Shown here one piece after another: positions 8,137 to 17,322 of a stretch of 35,109 nt of DNA; the first letter of the stretch is position 1, and every line of letters begins with the position of its first letter. The DNA is taken from positions 1 to 35,109 of the forward strand of contig CAMDDO010000031.1 of NCBI GenBank assembly GCA_945892755.1, given 5' to 3'. Source of the stretch: Rhizobium sp. Q54. GTDB lineage: Bacteria; Pseudomonadota; Alphaproteobacteria; UBA828. The notes below the pieces were generated by a model. That model worked only from the letters and a program-made list of their open reading frames with translations, made no database searches and had not been told where the DNA came from. A program made the position numbers and the translations under genes.

Positions 8137-8523
8137 GTGTCCGCCAAGCGCGCGCCGCGCCGCCCGCCGCCCGCCGCAGTGACGCGCCTGATCGAATATC
8201 TCGTGCCGCTCGGCGCGGTGACGGCGCGTGCCATGTTCGGCGGCTACGGTATCTATCTCGATGGCACGATCTTCGCGATCGCCGCCGGCGAGCAGATCTT
8301 TTTCAAGATCGATGATACCAGTCGCGCGCGCTATGAGGCGGCGGGGATGTCGGTGTTTCGGCCATTCGACGATCACACCGTTTTGCGCTCCTATTACGAA
8401 GTGCCGCCGACGATTCTCGGCGACGGCGGCTCGGTCCGCGAATGGGCTGCCGAGGCTCACCGCATCGCCCGCCAGCCCCGCGCCACCAAGGCCAGACGTC
8501 GCCTCCGACCCGGCCGCCATTGA
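8137..8523 (+). CDS. TfoX N-terminal domain protein
   Basis: The 128-aa product matches the TfoX_N family pattern: a basic N-terminus, LIEYLVPLGAVTARAMFGGYGIYLDG, IFAIAAGEQIFFKID, and a C-terminal YYEVPP block followed by a basic tail. Full-length TfoX/Sxy regulates competence in gammaproteobacteria. Stand-alone N-domain proteins like this one have no settled role. The start GTG 8137 has CGGAG about 6 bases upstream. It follows sspB by 14 bp and its stop overlaps the next start (TGATG), so the three genes are probably cotranscribed. Confidence 0.85.
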   Translation: MSAKRAPRRPPPAAVTRLIEYLVPLGAVTARAMFGGYGIYLDGTIFAIAAGEQIFFKIDDTSRARYEAAGMSVFRPFDDHTVLRSYYEVPPTILGDGGSVREWAAEAHRIARQPRATKARRRLRPGRH

Positions 8524-9191
8524 TGCCGCTCGATCCCACGCTTTTTGTCGGCTACATCATCGCGGCCGTGCTGATCGTGGTCTCACCCGGACCCGACACC
8601 ATGCTGATCTTGCGCTACACACTGGTCGGGGGACGGCGCGTCGGATTCGCCACGCTCTCCGGCGTGCAGATCGGCATCCTCGGTCACATCGCCGCCGCGG
8701 TGCTCGGCCTTTCGGTGCTGATCGTCTCGGTGCCGGTCGCGTTCAAGGCGGTGGCGATCGCGGGCGCCGCCTATCTTGCCTTCATCGGGTTCCAGGCCCT
8801 GCGCGCCGGCACGCTTCGCATCGCGCCCGACGCGGCGGCCGACGCGCTCGCGATCGGCCATGCCCGCGCCGTACGCGACGCGATCATCACGAATCTGCTC
8901 AATCCGAAAGTGATCATGTTGTTCGTCGCGCTGATGCCGAATTTCGTCGCCCCCGCGCGCGCCTCGGTGCCGCTGCAACTTGCCTTGCTGGGCGCGACCC
9001 TGATCGTGATCAACGTCGCTTGGCAGACCGGCCTGGTGCTCGCCGCCGATCGGTTGCGGCGCTGGCTTGGGCGCCTCTCCGTCCAGCGCGCCATCGCCAT
9101 CGTGACCGGTGTCGTCTTCATCAGCTTCGCCGTGCTGCTCTTGGTCGAGCACGTGCTGCCGGACGGCGACCGCCACGCGACCGGATCATGA
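8523..9191 (+). CDS. LysE/RhtB-family amino-acid exporter
   Basis: The 222-aa integral membrane protein has about six hydrophobic segments. It carries the LysE-family signature VVSPGPDTMLILRYTLVGGRRVGF near residues 20-42, then GAAYLAFIGFQALRAG and the NLLNPKVIMLFVALMPNF block. Members export amino acids or related metabolites such as lysine, homoserine, threonine or cysteine. The substrate cannot be read from the sequence. The start overlaps the TfoX-domain stop by one base, and its stop overlaps the next gene by four bases (ATGA), giving a tight operon. Confidence 0.9.
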   Translation: MPLDPTLFVGYIIAAVLIVVSPGPDTMLILRYTLVGGRRVGFATLSGVQIGILGHIAAAVLGLSVLIVSVPVAFKAVAIAGAAYLAFIGFQALRAGTLRIAPDAAADALAIGHARAVRDAIITNLLNPKVIMLFVALMPNFVAPARASVPLQLALLGATLIVINVAWQTGLVLAADRLRRWLGRLSVQRAIAIVTGVVFISFAVLLLVEHVLPDGDRHATGS

Positions 9192-10486
9192 CACGACGCT
9201 CGATCGAGAGTGCCGGCAGCGCGCCGCTCGAGCTGACCATCGATTCGCTCGGCGCGGGCGGCGACGGCATTGCGCACGAGGGCGCGCGCCGCGTCTTTGT
9301 TCCCTTCACCCTGCCGGGTGAACGCGTGCGCGCGGTGATCGACGAGGATACCGCCGAGGGCGCGCGCGCGCGCCTCGTTGAGCTTCTCACTGCGGCGCCG
9401 GAGCGCGCGGCACCACCCTGTCCTCATTTCGGCACCTGCGGCGGCTGCGCCCTGCAGCATCTCGACGACGGTCTTTATGCCCAAATCAAGACGGCGCGAT
9501 TAGTCGATGCGCTGGCCACTCGCGGCCTGCGCGATGTGCCGCTCGAGCCCTTGGTGCGCGTGCCGCCGCGCTCGAGGCGACGGGTGCGGCTCGCGGCCGT
9601 GGCCAGACGGGGCGTGGTCTCGCTCGGCTTTCGCGCCGCGCGCGGCCGCACCATCATCGATCTCGCGGTCTGCCCGATCATGACGCCCGCAATCGAGGCG
9701 GCGATGGCGCCGCTGCGTGAGGCTCTTGGCCCTGCGCTCAAGGGCGGCGCCGAAATCGAAATCGCCATCACCGAGACCGACAACGGGCTCGATGTGGTGC
9801 TCGCCGGCCTCGACCCGGGTTCATCCGAACGCCGCGCCACGCTCGCGACCCTTGCCCATGAATTAAGACTCGCCCGCCTCTCGGTCGCGGCCACAGGCAC
9901 CCGGCTAGCGGAACCTGTCGCAGTCCTCGCCGACCCCACGATCCGCTTCGCCGGCGTACCGGTCACGCTGCCGCCCGATGCGTTCGTCCAGGCGACGGCC
10001 GCCGGCGAGGCCGCGATCGTTGCGCGCCTGCTTGACGCGGCGAAGGGCGCCCGGCGCGCGGCCGATCTCTATGGCGGGCTCGGCGCGCTTGGCTTGGCGC
10101 TGGCGCGCGCTGGCCTCAAGGTCGAGGCCTTTGATTCGGCGCCCGAGACCGTGGCCGCCCTCCAGGCCGCGTTGCGCCGCGCCAATTTCGGCGATCGGCT
10201 GGGCGCGACGCGCCGCGACCTGGCGCGCGCACCGCTCGATGCCTCGGCGCTCGATAAATTCGATCTGGTGGTCTTCGATCCGCCCCGAGCCGGCGCGGCG
10301 GCGCAGGCAGCGCGGCTCGCCGCCTCGCGCGTCCCTTGCGTGGTCGCGGTCTCGTGCAATCCGGCGACCTTCGCGCGCGATGCCCGGCTCCTGATCGACG
10401 GCGGCTATAGGCCGGAACGCGCGATACCGCTGGATCAATTCCTCTGGTCACCCCATATCGAAATCATCGCCGTGTTCCGGCGTTGA
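9188..10486 (+). CDS. 23S rRNA (uracil-5)-methyltransferase, RlmD/RumA type
   Basis: The 432-aa product is a TrmA/RumA-class SAM-dependent RNA m5U methyltransferase. An N-terminal TRAM-like segment ([29 protein letters not shown], split over residues 15-43) is followed by the [4Fe-4S] ligands Cys78, Cys84, Cys87 and Cys162 in the classical C-x5-C-x2-C-x74-C spacing. The methyltransferase fold has [14 protein letters not shown], the FDPPRAG motif, and [10 protein letters not shown] with nucleophile Cys390. The HIE near the C-terminus supplies the general base. The cluster and length favour the rRNA enzymes (RlmC/RlmD) over tRNA TrmA. Which uridine it modifies is uncertain. ATG 9188 overlaps the LysE-family stop. 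Confidence 0.9.
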   Translation: MTRRSIESAGSAPLELTIDSLGAGGDGIAHEGARRVFVPFTLPGERVRAVIDEDTAEGARARLVELLTAAPERAAPPCPHFGTCGGCALQHLDDGLYAQIKTARLVDALATRGLRDVPLEPLVRVPPRSRRRVRLAAVARRGVVSLGFRAARGRTIIDLAVCPIMTPAIEAAMAPLREALGPALKGGAEIEIAITETDNGLDVVLAGLDPGSSERRATLATLAHELRLARLSVAATGTRLAEPVAVLADPTIRFAGVPVTLPPDAFVQATAAGEAAIVARLLDAAKGARRAADLYGGLGALGLALARAGLKVEAFDSAPETVAALQAALRRANFGDRLGATRRDLARAPLDASALDKFDLVVFDPPRAGAAAQAARLAASRVPCVVAVSCNPATFARDARLLIDGGYRPERAIPLDQFLWSPHIEIIAVFRR

Positions 10487-10494
10487 GGCTGGCG

Positions 10495-11931
10495 ATGGCC
10501 AAACCGAGAAGCCGCACCGAATCCGACTCGTTCGGCACGATCAAGGTGCCGGCCGAAGCTTATTGGGGCGCGCAGACCCAGCGAAGCCTGGAGAATTTCA
10601 GGATCGGCGGCGAGCGCATGCCGCTCGCGCTGATCCACGCGCTGGGCCTGGTCAAGAAGACGGCGGCGCGCGTCAATGCGCGGCTCGGCGTGCTCGAGCC
10701 CAGGCTCGCGCGCGCGATCGAGCGTGCCGCCGACGATGTGATCGAGGGCAGGCTCGACGAACAGTTTCCGCTCGTCGTGTGGCAAACCGGTTCTGGCACG
10801 CAGACCAACATGAACCTGAATGAGGTGATCGCGAACCGCGCCAATGAGCGGCTTGGCAAGGCGCGCGGGAGCAACGCTCCGGTGCACCCGAACGATCACG
10901 TCAATCGCGGCCAGTCCTCGAATGACAGTTTCCCGACCGCGATGCATATCGCCGCCGCGCTGGCGGTGACGGGTACGCTACGTCCTTCGCTCGTCCATCT
11001 TCACCAGACGCTCGATGCCAAGGCGCGAGCCTTCCGCGCGATCGTGAAGATCGGCCGCACCCATTTGCAGGATGCGACACCGATCACGCTCGGCCAGGAG
11101 TTCTCAGGCTATGCGGCGCAGGTCAGGAACGGCATCGCGCGGCTCGACGGCGCCATGCCCCGGCTCTGTTGGTTGGCGCAAGGCGGTACGGCGGTCGGCA
11201 CAGGTCTCAACACGGTCAAAGGCTTCGAGCGGGCGTTCGCCGCCGAGGTCGCGCGCGTGACCGGCATCAAGTTCAAGACCGCACCCAATAAATTCGAGGC
11301 CCTCGCGGCGCACGACGCGATCGTCGAGTTGTCGGGTGCGCTCAACGTCATCGCGGTTAGTCTGACCAAGATCGCCAACGATGTAAGGCTACTGGGCTCG
11401 GGTCCGCGCTCGGGGCTTGGCGAACTCATCCTGCCGGCCAACGAGCCGGGTTCCTCGATCATGCCAGGCAAGGTCAATCCAACCCAGGCCGAGGCACTCG
11501 CCATGGTCTGTGCGCGGGTTATAGGCAATCACGTCACCATCACTATCGCGGGCGCGAGCGGAGAGCTCGAGCTGAATGTGTTCAAGCCGGTCATCGCCGA
11601 TGCGTGCTTGCAATCACTTCGGCTGCTTGCCGATGCCGCGCGCAGCTTCGCCGACCACTGCATCAGAGGCGTCGAGGCGGACCGCGCCCAGATCGAGGAA
11701 CAGATGCGCCGCTCGCTCATGCTGGTCACCGCGCTCGCGCCCGCGCTCGGTTATGACAAGGCGGCGCAGGTCGCGCACAAGGCGCTCCACGACGGCACCA
11801 CGCTGAAAGACGCGGCACTGGCGCTCGGTCTGGTCTCCGCCCAGACCTTCGACCGCCTGGTCGACCCGCGTCGCATGCTCGGGCCGGCCGATGCCTCGAA
11901 GCGCCGGGCGCCGCGCAAACCCAGGAGATAA
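10495..11931 (+). CDS. fumC: fumarase class II (fumarate hydratase)
   Basis: FumC interconverts fumarate and malate in the TCA cycle without an iron-sulfur cluster. The 478-aa product shows family blocks in order: [69 protein letters not shown], and the signature [11 protein letters not shown] at residues 319-329. Length is normal. ATG 10495 is chosen over the TTG at 10483 because GAGG lies about 7 bases before it. It starts 8 bp after the methyltransferase stop and is followed 9 bp later by a small ribbon-helix-helix gene. Confidence 0.96.
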   Translation: MAKPRSRTESDSFGTIKVPAEAYWGAQTQRSLENFRIGGERMPLALIHALGLVKKTAARVNARLGVLEPRLARAIERAADDVIEGRLDEQFPLVVWQTGSGTQTNMNLNEVIANRANERLGKARGSNAPVHPNDHVNRGQSSNDSFPTAMHIAAALAVTGTLRPSLVHLHQTLDAKARAFRAIVKIGRTHLQDATPITLGQEFSGYAAQVRNGIARLDGAMPRLCWLAQGGTAVGTGLNTVKGFERAFAAEVARVTGIKFKTAPNKFEALAAHDAIVELSGALNVIAVSLTKIANDVRLLGSGPRSGLGELILPANEPGSSIMPGKVNPTQAEALAMVCARVIGNHVTITIAGASGELELNVFKPVIADACLQSLRLLADAARSFADHCIRGVEADRAQIEEQMRRSLMLVTALAPALGYDKAAQVAHKALHDGTTLKDAALALGLVSAQTFDRLVDPRRMLGPADASKRRAPRKPRR

Positions 11932-11940
11932 CGACCGGCC

Positions 11941-12195
11941 ATGGCGGCGATCGAGAAGCACTCGGTGGTGCTCGACGGGCACAAGACCTCGGTCTCGCTC
12001 GAACCGGCATTCTGGCGCGCGCTCGCCTGCATTGCCGCCGCCGAGGGCCGCTCGCTCAACGCCTTGATCGCGGACGCCGACAAGAGTCGCACCGGCAATT
12101 TGTCGAGCGCGCTCAGACTCTATGTGCTTGCCGATTATGAGCGCCGCCTGAAGGCGCTCGGTGCCCGATCCGCTATTCCGGAATTACCTGCTTGA
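11941..12195 (+). CDS. ribbon-helix-helix domain protein
   Basis: An 84-aa protein resembling the RHH_4 family that accompanies fumC in alphaproteobacteria. Residues 5-20 (EKHSVVLDGHKTSVSL) form the ribbon strand, then EPAFWRALACIAAAEGRSLNALIAD forms the two helices. The C-terminal half, with LSSALRLYVLADYERRL, is helical. Such proteins are presumed DNA-binding regulators, but the target is unknown. It begins 9 bp after the fumC stop. Its last 23 bp overlap the 3' end of the convergent AsmA-family gene. Confidence 0.85.
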   Translation: MAAIEKHSVVLDGHKTSVSLEPAFWRALACIAAAEGRSLNALIADADKSRTGNLSSALRLYVLADYERRLKALGARSAIPELPA

Positions 12196-15100
12196 GCAGA
12201 TCGCGCAAATCAGGGGTTCGGCGTTTCGGCCGTATCGGCGGTGGCGGCGGAATCGGCTCCGGCGCAAGCTCCTGAATCGGCTCGGGCCCGAGCTCCGGAA
12301 GGGCATTGAGAATGGTCTGCAGCGACGCTTCCGGAACTGGCGACGGAACCGGCCCGGGCGCTGACAATGGTTCCAGTTCCGGCGTCGGTTCCGGCGTCGG
12401 CTCCGTTATTGGTTCCGGTACCGGTTCAGGCGTTGGCTCCGGTGCAGGCGTCGGGTCAGGGGTCGGCTCCGGCGCGGCGACCGGCTCGGGAATCGGCTCG
12501 GGAATCGCTTCGGGCACCGGCGTCGGTTTGGGCGTGGGCGCCGGTTCAGGCTCAGGCACAGGCTCGGGTGCCGGCGCGGGTTCGGGCGCCGGGGCTGTCG
12601 CCGCTTCCGGTGGGGGCGCGCCTTCGACCGGCGCCGGCGCGTCCTCAACTGGTGCCGGCGCATCGGGATCGCCAAGTGCGCCGCGCAGCACCTTGTCGGC
12701 GAGCGTGCCGGGTTCCGCCTTGGCCCCTTTGCGCAATTTGAGCTTGATCCGCTCGTCATCGAGCAGGCGCCGTTTCAGCTTCTCGCCGATCGAGGCCAGG
12801 AGCGGATCGATGGTGAACTGTCGGTTCGGCCTGTCGATCGGGCCGAGGAAGCGCACGCCAAAGGGCGGCAGGCCGTCCGGCTCGGTGACCGTGAAGGTCG
12901 CGGTCATGTCGAGATGCCAGCGCGGCAGATCAGCCGCGCCAACAATGTCGCCGATCCCGGCATCCGCGACCGCGCGCATATCGCCGGTGCGAGCGACGCC
13001 ATTGGCAAGACGCACGGTTCCGTCGAGCGAGCTGATCCGTGTCCGACCGGATGAGAGCCCGCCGCGAATCAGGCCGCCGGCATCGCCGAGCTCAGCGAGC
13101 CCGCCAAGGCCGCCAAGCGCGCCCGCGACCGCACTGAGATCGACGCCTTCAAGCGTGCCATCGCGGCCGCGCACCACGATCTCGCCGGCGAGCGAGCTTA
13201 CGATGGCATGCTCGCTATTGCCGACGGCCTCCAGCCGACCTTCCAGTGTAACCCGGCCGGTCGCGGCGTTGGTTTTCCCGGTGGCGCGCAGCAGGGCGTC
13301 GATTTCGGCTTCGGCCAGCGCGAACTCAAGTGTGTAGTCGGGTCGCTCACCCGCGCTGAGCCGGCCGTGGCCCGATAGCGTGCCATCGAACAATCGCCCG
13401 CCGATGCGCGTGATGTCGAGCACGGAGTTTCTAAGCGCCGCCTCGAGGGTGAAACTTTCGGTCAACCAATCGCCGAGCCAAAGACGCTCGGTCTCTATCT
13501 TGAAGTCTCCGTCGATCCGGCCCAGCACATTGAGGTCGAAGGGCTCACGCGACCAGCGCGCCGCGCTTGTGGGCTCGGTCGCGTCGCCGCCGCGAGGGGT
13601 CCCGTCGACCGCCGCACCCCGCCCCGAACTCTCGATCGCCGCACTCGGCGCGCTGCCGTTTGCCGCACCATCGACCGACTTCGGCGCGGCCAACTCCGGG
13701 CTCTTCAGCGCGGCGCTGATGAACGGCCGCGCGTCACCCAGGCGCACCGTGATATCGCCTTGCAGTTCGGTCTCGCCATAGGCGAACGACTGGGCGTCGA
13801 AGACAAGCGCGCCGGTATCGCCACTCAAATGCCCGCGCAACGAGAGCGGCGTGGCGGCGACGGTGCGCCGCGCGGGTCGCGTGCCGAGCAGCGCACGAAT
13901 CGAATCATCGGTCGCGTCGGCCAGATCGAGATCGACCGCAAAGCGAGGCGCCGCGTGCATCGGCTCGACCTCGCCCTTGACTGTCAATCTCCCAGCCTCG
14001 GTCGAGAGTTGCCCATCGAGCGCGAGCTTGTCGGGCGTGCCCGACAAGTTGAGGCCGAGCGTCGATTGGCCGAGCGCATCGACACGGAACGAATCGCCGA
14101 AATCGAGCGCGCGCGCAAGCGACGTCAGCGAGGCGGCCGTGGCGTCGATCCGCGCCGAGAATTGCGGCGTCTCGCTATCGAGGCGACGCCCCTCACCGCT
14201 CGCCTTGAGCGAGACGCCGGCGGCATCCGCCACTCTGAGCTCGCCAATGGTCAACACCCCGTCACGCCAGAGCGGGTTGATTTCAACGCTACTGAGTTTG
14301 AGGTCGCGATAGCTCAGCGCACCGACGCTGAGCGTTCCGGCCACGTCATAGCCGGCGAGCAACGTTCCGCCTTCCGTGGCGGCCGGTGTCGCCGATTTCT
14401 CCCGATTGTCGGACATGCCTTCGGCGCTCGTGCCGGGCTCAGCCGCGTCCGCTCCCAACGCGGTGTCGACCCGCCGTAGATAGGCGTCGAGCGCGAGCCG
14501 ATCGAGGGTCAAATTGGCGGTAATCTGAGGTCGCGCCGAGACGGTATCCTCGGCGATCGAGAGCGAGCCGGAGATGGTCGAGCCATCGAGCTTGGCATTG
14601 AGGCGATGGATCAGCACCTCCGCCTCGCTCGCCTTAAGCTTGGCCGATAGCATGAGGCGGCGTAGCCGATCGGCCGGCACGCCGCCGAGATCGACGCCCA
14701 GCCAAGACGCCAGCGCGCGCAAATCATCGGCGCGCACCTCCAAGCCACCGTCGAAATTGACACGACCCTTCGGCGTGGCAAATCGGCCGGTGAGCGAGGC
14801 GTCGGCGCCACCCGGCAGCTCGGCGCTTGCCTGCTGCACGGTAATGACGCCCTTCTCAAGCGAGAGCAGCGCCTGCACCGCGCGAATGACCGAAGCGCGA
14901 TATTTGACCGCTTCGATGGTCAGATTGATCGAAGCGGTCAAGTCGGCCGGCAATTGGAGGCCTGCGCCGTCATCGGCGTCGCTCGGACCTGCGGCCGGCG
15001 AGATCGCCGCTTCCGGCACGCCGGGCTTGCGTTTTGCGGCTTTCTTGGGCGGCGGTTCCGCACCGCTCAAGACATCGAGGTCAAGGCTGTTCAGGTCAAG

Positions 15101-16120
15101 CACGAGGTCGAGCTGATTGGGTGTGCCGGAGGCATAGGAAGCGGCGCCCGAGGCCGAGGTCTCGCCGACCCGAAGCTGCAGCTCCTTGGCATCGAAGCGC
15201 ACGCTATCGCCGGAAACCGCAGCCGATAGCACGAACGGCTTGGCGAGATCCGGCGCGGGCTCGGGTAGCGAGATGCCGAACCGTTGCAGCGCCGTGCTGA
15301 AGTCCTCACCCTCGATATTGAGCGCCCCCACCGCCCGGCCGGCCTCGCGTTCGACCGAGCCCTCGAAGCTCAGCCGCGCGGCCGCCTCATCGAACCTGAT
15401 CGAGAGTGAAAGCGGCGTCGGGCTCGTACTTGTGGCGCGGCCTAGCACGCCGTCGAAACGGATCGGAGCCTCGCGCAGCTTCATGCTGCCGCGCGCCTGG
15501 TAGGGACCACCCTCCTCGCGCGCACTCACGGTCGCGTCGATGCTGTGCAGGTGCTCAACCCGCTGCGCGCGCGTGTCGCGATAGATCAGCGCGCCGTTGC
15601 GCAGTTCGACCGCCTGGATCCCCGCGGTGCCGACGCCGGTTGCCGCTCTGACCGAGCTTTCCGCGTCATGATCGGGTTTCGCCGGCGCAGACTCGGCGGC
15701 GTTCTCGGCCCCGCTTGGCGCGCCGGACGGCTTCGGTTCGAACTGCCAATTGGCATCACCATTGGGCAGGCGTTCGAGTTCGATCACGGGGTCGACCAAG
15801 GCGAGCTTGACCGCCTCGATACGTCCTCCGATCAGCGGCCCAATCGCCAATTCAAGGTCGAGGCGCTTGGCCCGCGCCATGTCGGCCACACTGGCGCCGG
15901 GCAAATTGGCCAGCCGGACGTCGCTGACCGCGATCCGCGGCACGGGCAGGAAGCGCACCTCGATCTCGCCGTCGATCGCGAGCTTTCGGCCAAAGCGAAG
16001 CTCGGCTCGTTCGGCGATGGTCGGCTTCAACCCGTCCCAGTCGATCAGGTACGGCGCCACGAACAAAGCGACAACCACCAACACGACGAACGCGGCGACG
16101 CCGTAAGCGAGCTTTATCAA
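12173..16120 (-). CDS. large AsmA-family protein with Pro/Glu repeat tail
   Basis: AsmA-family proteins are inner-membrane-anchored and linked to outer-membrane lipid transport and biogenesis. This 1315-aa member starts MIKLAYGVAAFVVLVVVALF, one transmembrane helix at about 5-27. The AsmA N-terminal signature follows (DWDGLKPTIAERAELRFGRKL and FLPVPRIAVSDVRLANLPG). A long beta-rich central part and a C-terminal AsmA-like domain (about 860-1100, TGRVTLEGRLEAVGNS) come next. The last ~150 residues are low-complexity PEP/PxP repeats, about residues 1150-1270, ending in a basic segment. The start is TTG 16120 with ACGAGG 7 bases upstream and no nearby ATG. The gene stands alone on the minus strand between fumC-RHH and DUF4169. 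Confidence 0.9.
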   Translation of the reverse strand: MIKLAYGVAAFVVLVVVALFVAPYLIDWDGLKPTIAERAELRFGRKLAIDGEIEVRFLPVPRIAVSDVRLANLPGASVADMARAKRLDLELAIGPLIGGRIEAVKLALVDPVIELERLPNGDANWQFEPKPSGAPSGAENAAESAPAKPDHDAESSVRAATGVGTAGIQAVELRNGALIYRDTRAQRVEHLHSIDATVSAREEGGPYQARGSMKLREAPIRFDGVLGRATSTSPTPLSLSIRFDEAAARLSFEGSVEREAGRAVGALNIEGEDFSTALQRFGISLPEPAPDLAKPFVLSAAVSGDSVRFDAKELQLRVGETSASGAASYASGTPNQLDLVLDLNSLDLDVLSGAEPPPKKAAKRKPGVPEAAISPAAGPSDADDGAGLQLPADLTASINLTIEAVKYRASVIRAVQALLSLEKGVITVQQASAELPGGADASLTGRFATPKGRVNFDGGLEVRADDLRALASWLGVDLGGVPADRLRRLMLSAKLKASEAEVLIHRLNAKLDGSTISGSLSIAEDTVSARPQITANLTLDRLALDAYLRRVDTALGADAAEPGTSAEGMSDNREKSATPAATEGGTLLAGYDVAGTLSVGALSYRDLKLSSVEINPLWRDGVLTIGELRVADAAGVSLKASGEGRRLDSETPQFSARIDATAASLTSLARALDFGDSFRVDALGQSTLGLNLSGTPDKLALDGQLSTEAGRLTVKGEVEPMHAAPRFAVDLDLADATDDSIRALLGTRPARRTVAATPLSLRGHLSGDTGALVFDAQSFAYGETELQGDITVRLGDARPFISAALKSPELAAPKSVDGAANGSAPSAAIESSGRGAAVDGTPRGGDATEPTSAARWSREPFDLNVLGRIDGDFKIETERLWLGDWLTESFTLEAALRNSVLDITRIGGRLFDGTLSGHGRLSAGERPDYTLEFALAEAEIDALLRATGKTNAATGRVTLEGRLEAVGNSEHAIVSSLAGEIVVRGRDGTLEGVDLSAVAGALGGLGGLAELGDAGGLIRGGLSSGRTRISSLDGTVRLANGVARTGDMRAVADAGIGDIVGAADLPRWHLDMTATFTVTEPDGLPPFGVRFLGPIDRPNRQFTIDPLLASIGEKLKRRLLDDERIKLKLRKGAKAEPGTLADKVLRGALGDPDAPAPVEDAPAPVEGAPPPEAATAPAPEPAPAPEPVPEPEPAPTPKPTPVPEAIPEPIPEPVAAPEPTPDPTPAPEPTPEPVPEPITEPTPEPTPELEPLSAPGPVPSPVPEASLQTILNALPELGPEPIQELAPEPIPPPPPIRPKRRTPDLRDLLKQVIPE
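12310..12665. repeat. degenerate Pro/Glu-encoding minisatellite inside the AsmA-family gene
   Basis: On the plus strand this stretch is a run of units such as GGTTCCGGC, GGCTCCGGTGC and GGCTCGGG with 6- and 12-base periodicity. On the coding (minus) strand it reads PEP, APEP, PAPEP and PTPEP repeats. The repeat could vary in copy number by slippage. The unit is degenerate rather than exact. Confidence 0.75.
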
Positions 16121-16181
16121 CTATCGACCTCGTCTCGAAAGTCGGGGCGCGCGGCGCCTTCGCCCGATACGGACAACTGGG

Positions 16182-16210
16182 TTAACACGGCGCTGTCTTT
16201 CCGCTAGCCT
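16182..16210 (+). promoter_or_regulatory. possible promoter for the DUF4169 gene
   Basis: TTAACA at 16182-16187 and TAGCCT at 16205-16210 have 17-bp spacing in the divergent gap between the AsmA-family gene and DUF4169. The -10 match is weak. Confidence 0.3.
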
Positions 16211-16280
16211 ATTCTATCTGTCCGAGCGCGCGGGGGAACAGGCAAGCTGGCCGGCGCAGCACACGGAAGGCATTTTCGTC

Positions 16281-16499
16281 ATGGGTGATGTCGTCAATCT
16301 GAACCAATATCGTAAGAAAGCCGAGCGCGCGGAAAAAGAGCAGCGCGCCGCTCTCAACCGGGCGCGAACCGGCCGCACCAAGGCCGATCGGCAGGTGACA
16401 CGCAATGACTCGAACCAGCGCGACGCCGGGCTCGAGGGCAAGAAACTCGATCGAAGCAGCGGCAAAGAACGCCCGGATGACGATCCGGAGCGGGCCTAG
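16281..16499 (+). CDS. DUF4169 family small protein
   Basis: A 72-aa highly charged protein starting MGDVVNLNQYRKKAERAEKE, the hallmark of DUF4169. It continues with NRARTGRTKADRQ and an Asp/Arg-rich tail. No transmembrane segment or catalytic motif is visible; it is probably helical and cytoplasmic. Function is unknown. In related genomes such proteins lie next to fumC and the ribbon-helix-helix protein. Here the large AsmA-family gene lies between them. GGAAGG sits about 10 bases before the ATG. Confidence 0.85.
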   Translation: MGDVVNLNQYRKKAERAEKEQRAALNRARTGRTKADRQVTRNDSNQRDAGLEGKKLDRSSGKERPDDDPERA

Positions 16500-16826
16500 A
16501 CGCACGATCGGCATTCCGCGATGCCCCCTGCGATGGACGGAGTCGAGCCCTCCGCGCTCCCGTGCACGCGCATTGATCGCGTCATCCAAGCGTGGATCGA
16601 TCATGGCGGTCACATGAGCGTGACCTATTGTGACTCGTTGCTAGAACGCGCGATTGCCGACCGATGCGGCGGAGCGGCTTGGCGCGCCGCTGGCGGCGCA
16701 TCGCTCGCTCCCCCCTCCGGCGCCGCTCGCTCGACCTTTCGGCCTCGGCCAAATCGGTGCGGAGCCGGCCTGACGCGGCGTGATTCAGCCGGTGCGACAC
16801 GGATTTCACGTTGGCCTTCTGGCGTG
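16500..16826. other. 327-bp gap without a convincing gene
   Basis: Open frames run through this stretch, but their translations are low-complexity Arg/Ser/Ala-rich and look like non-coding GC-rich DNA. I see no RNA gene or terminator I could defend. It probably holds the promoter of the pentapeptide-repeat gene. Confidence 0.5.
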
Positions 16827-17318
16827 ATGACCTTCTGCTTCGCGACCATATCGCTGCTTGCGCTCGGCGCCGGAATCGCCGCCGCCGCGTGCGGCGATGC
16901 GCCGGCACCCGGTGTCAATTGGCAGCGCTGCCTGCTCGACGGCGCGAAGCTCAGCCGACACGACCTCGAGGGCGCAATTCTGCGCGAGGCTTCATTGTCG
17001 CGAGCCGATCTGTCGGGCGCGGACCTCATGAGGGTCGACGCCCGGCGTACCAGATTCGTGACCGCGAACCTCGAAGGCGCCAATTTCGAAGGCGCTCGCT
17101 TGTTCGAGGCCGACTTTACCAAGGCGAAGCTGACCGGCGCCAATTTGCGCGACACCGATCTGCGCAACGCGCTTTTCTTCCGGGCCGATTTACGTACCGC
17201 CGACCTGACCGGCGCCAAGATCGGACGCACGGTGTTTCAGAAGGCGGATCTGAGCGGCGCGCTCTGGATCGATGGCAAGACCGTGTGCGCCGAGGGCTCG
17301 ATCGGCCAATGCAGCTGA
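16827..17318 (+). CDS. secreted pentapeptide-repeat protein
   Basis: A 163-aa product with an N-terminal signal peptide (MTFCFATISLLALGAGIAAAACGDA, split over residues 1-25). About 20 pentapeptide units of the A(D/N)LxX type follow from about residue 40: DLEGAILREASLSRADLSGA, then ANLEGANFEGARLFEADF and so on. These fold as a right-handed quadrilateral beta helix. A Cys pair, CLLDG early and CAEGSIGQC at the end, could form periplasmic disulfides. The exact start is uncertain: ATG 16827 gives a clean signal peptide but has no clear Shine-Dalgarno, and the frame is open upstream to 16521. No partner is evident. It lies 4 bp before the antiporter and is probably cotranscribed with it. Confidence 0.8.
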   Translation: MTFCFATISLLALGAGIAAAACGDAPAPGVNWQRCLLDGAKLSRHDLEGAILREASLSRADLSGADLMRVDARRTRFVTANLEGANFEGARLFEADFTKAKLTGANLRDTDLRNALFFRADLRTADLTGAKIGRTVFQKADLSGALWIDGKTVCAEGSIGQCS

Positions 17319-17322
17319 GCCG

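Noticed and set aside
8228-9187. First 320 codons of the long frame ending at 10486
   Set aside because: Arg-rich low-quality translation overlapping the TfoX-domain and LysE genes. The methyltransferase starts at ATG 9188 with ATGA overlap.
12306-13337. Gly/Ser-rich 343-aa plus-strand frame
   Set aside because: Antisense translation of the Pro/Glu repeat of the AsmA-family gene; repeat DNA keeps all frames open.
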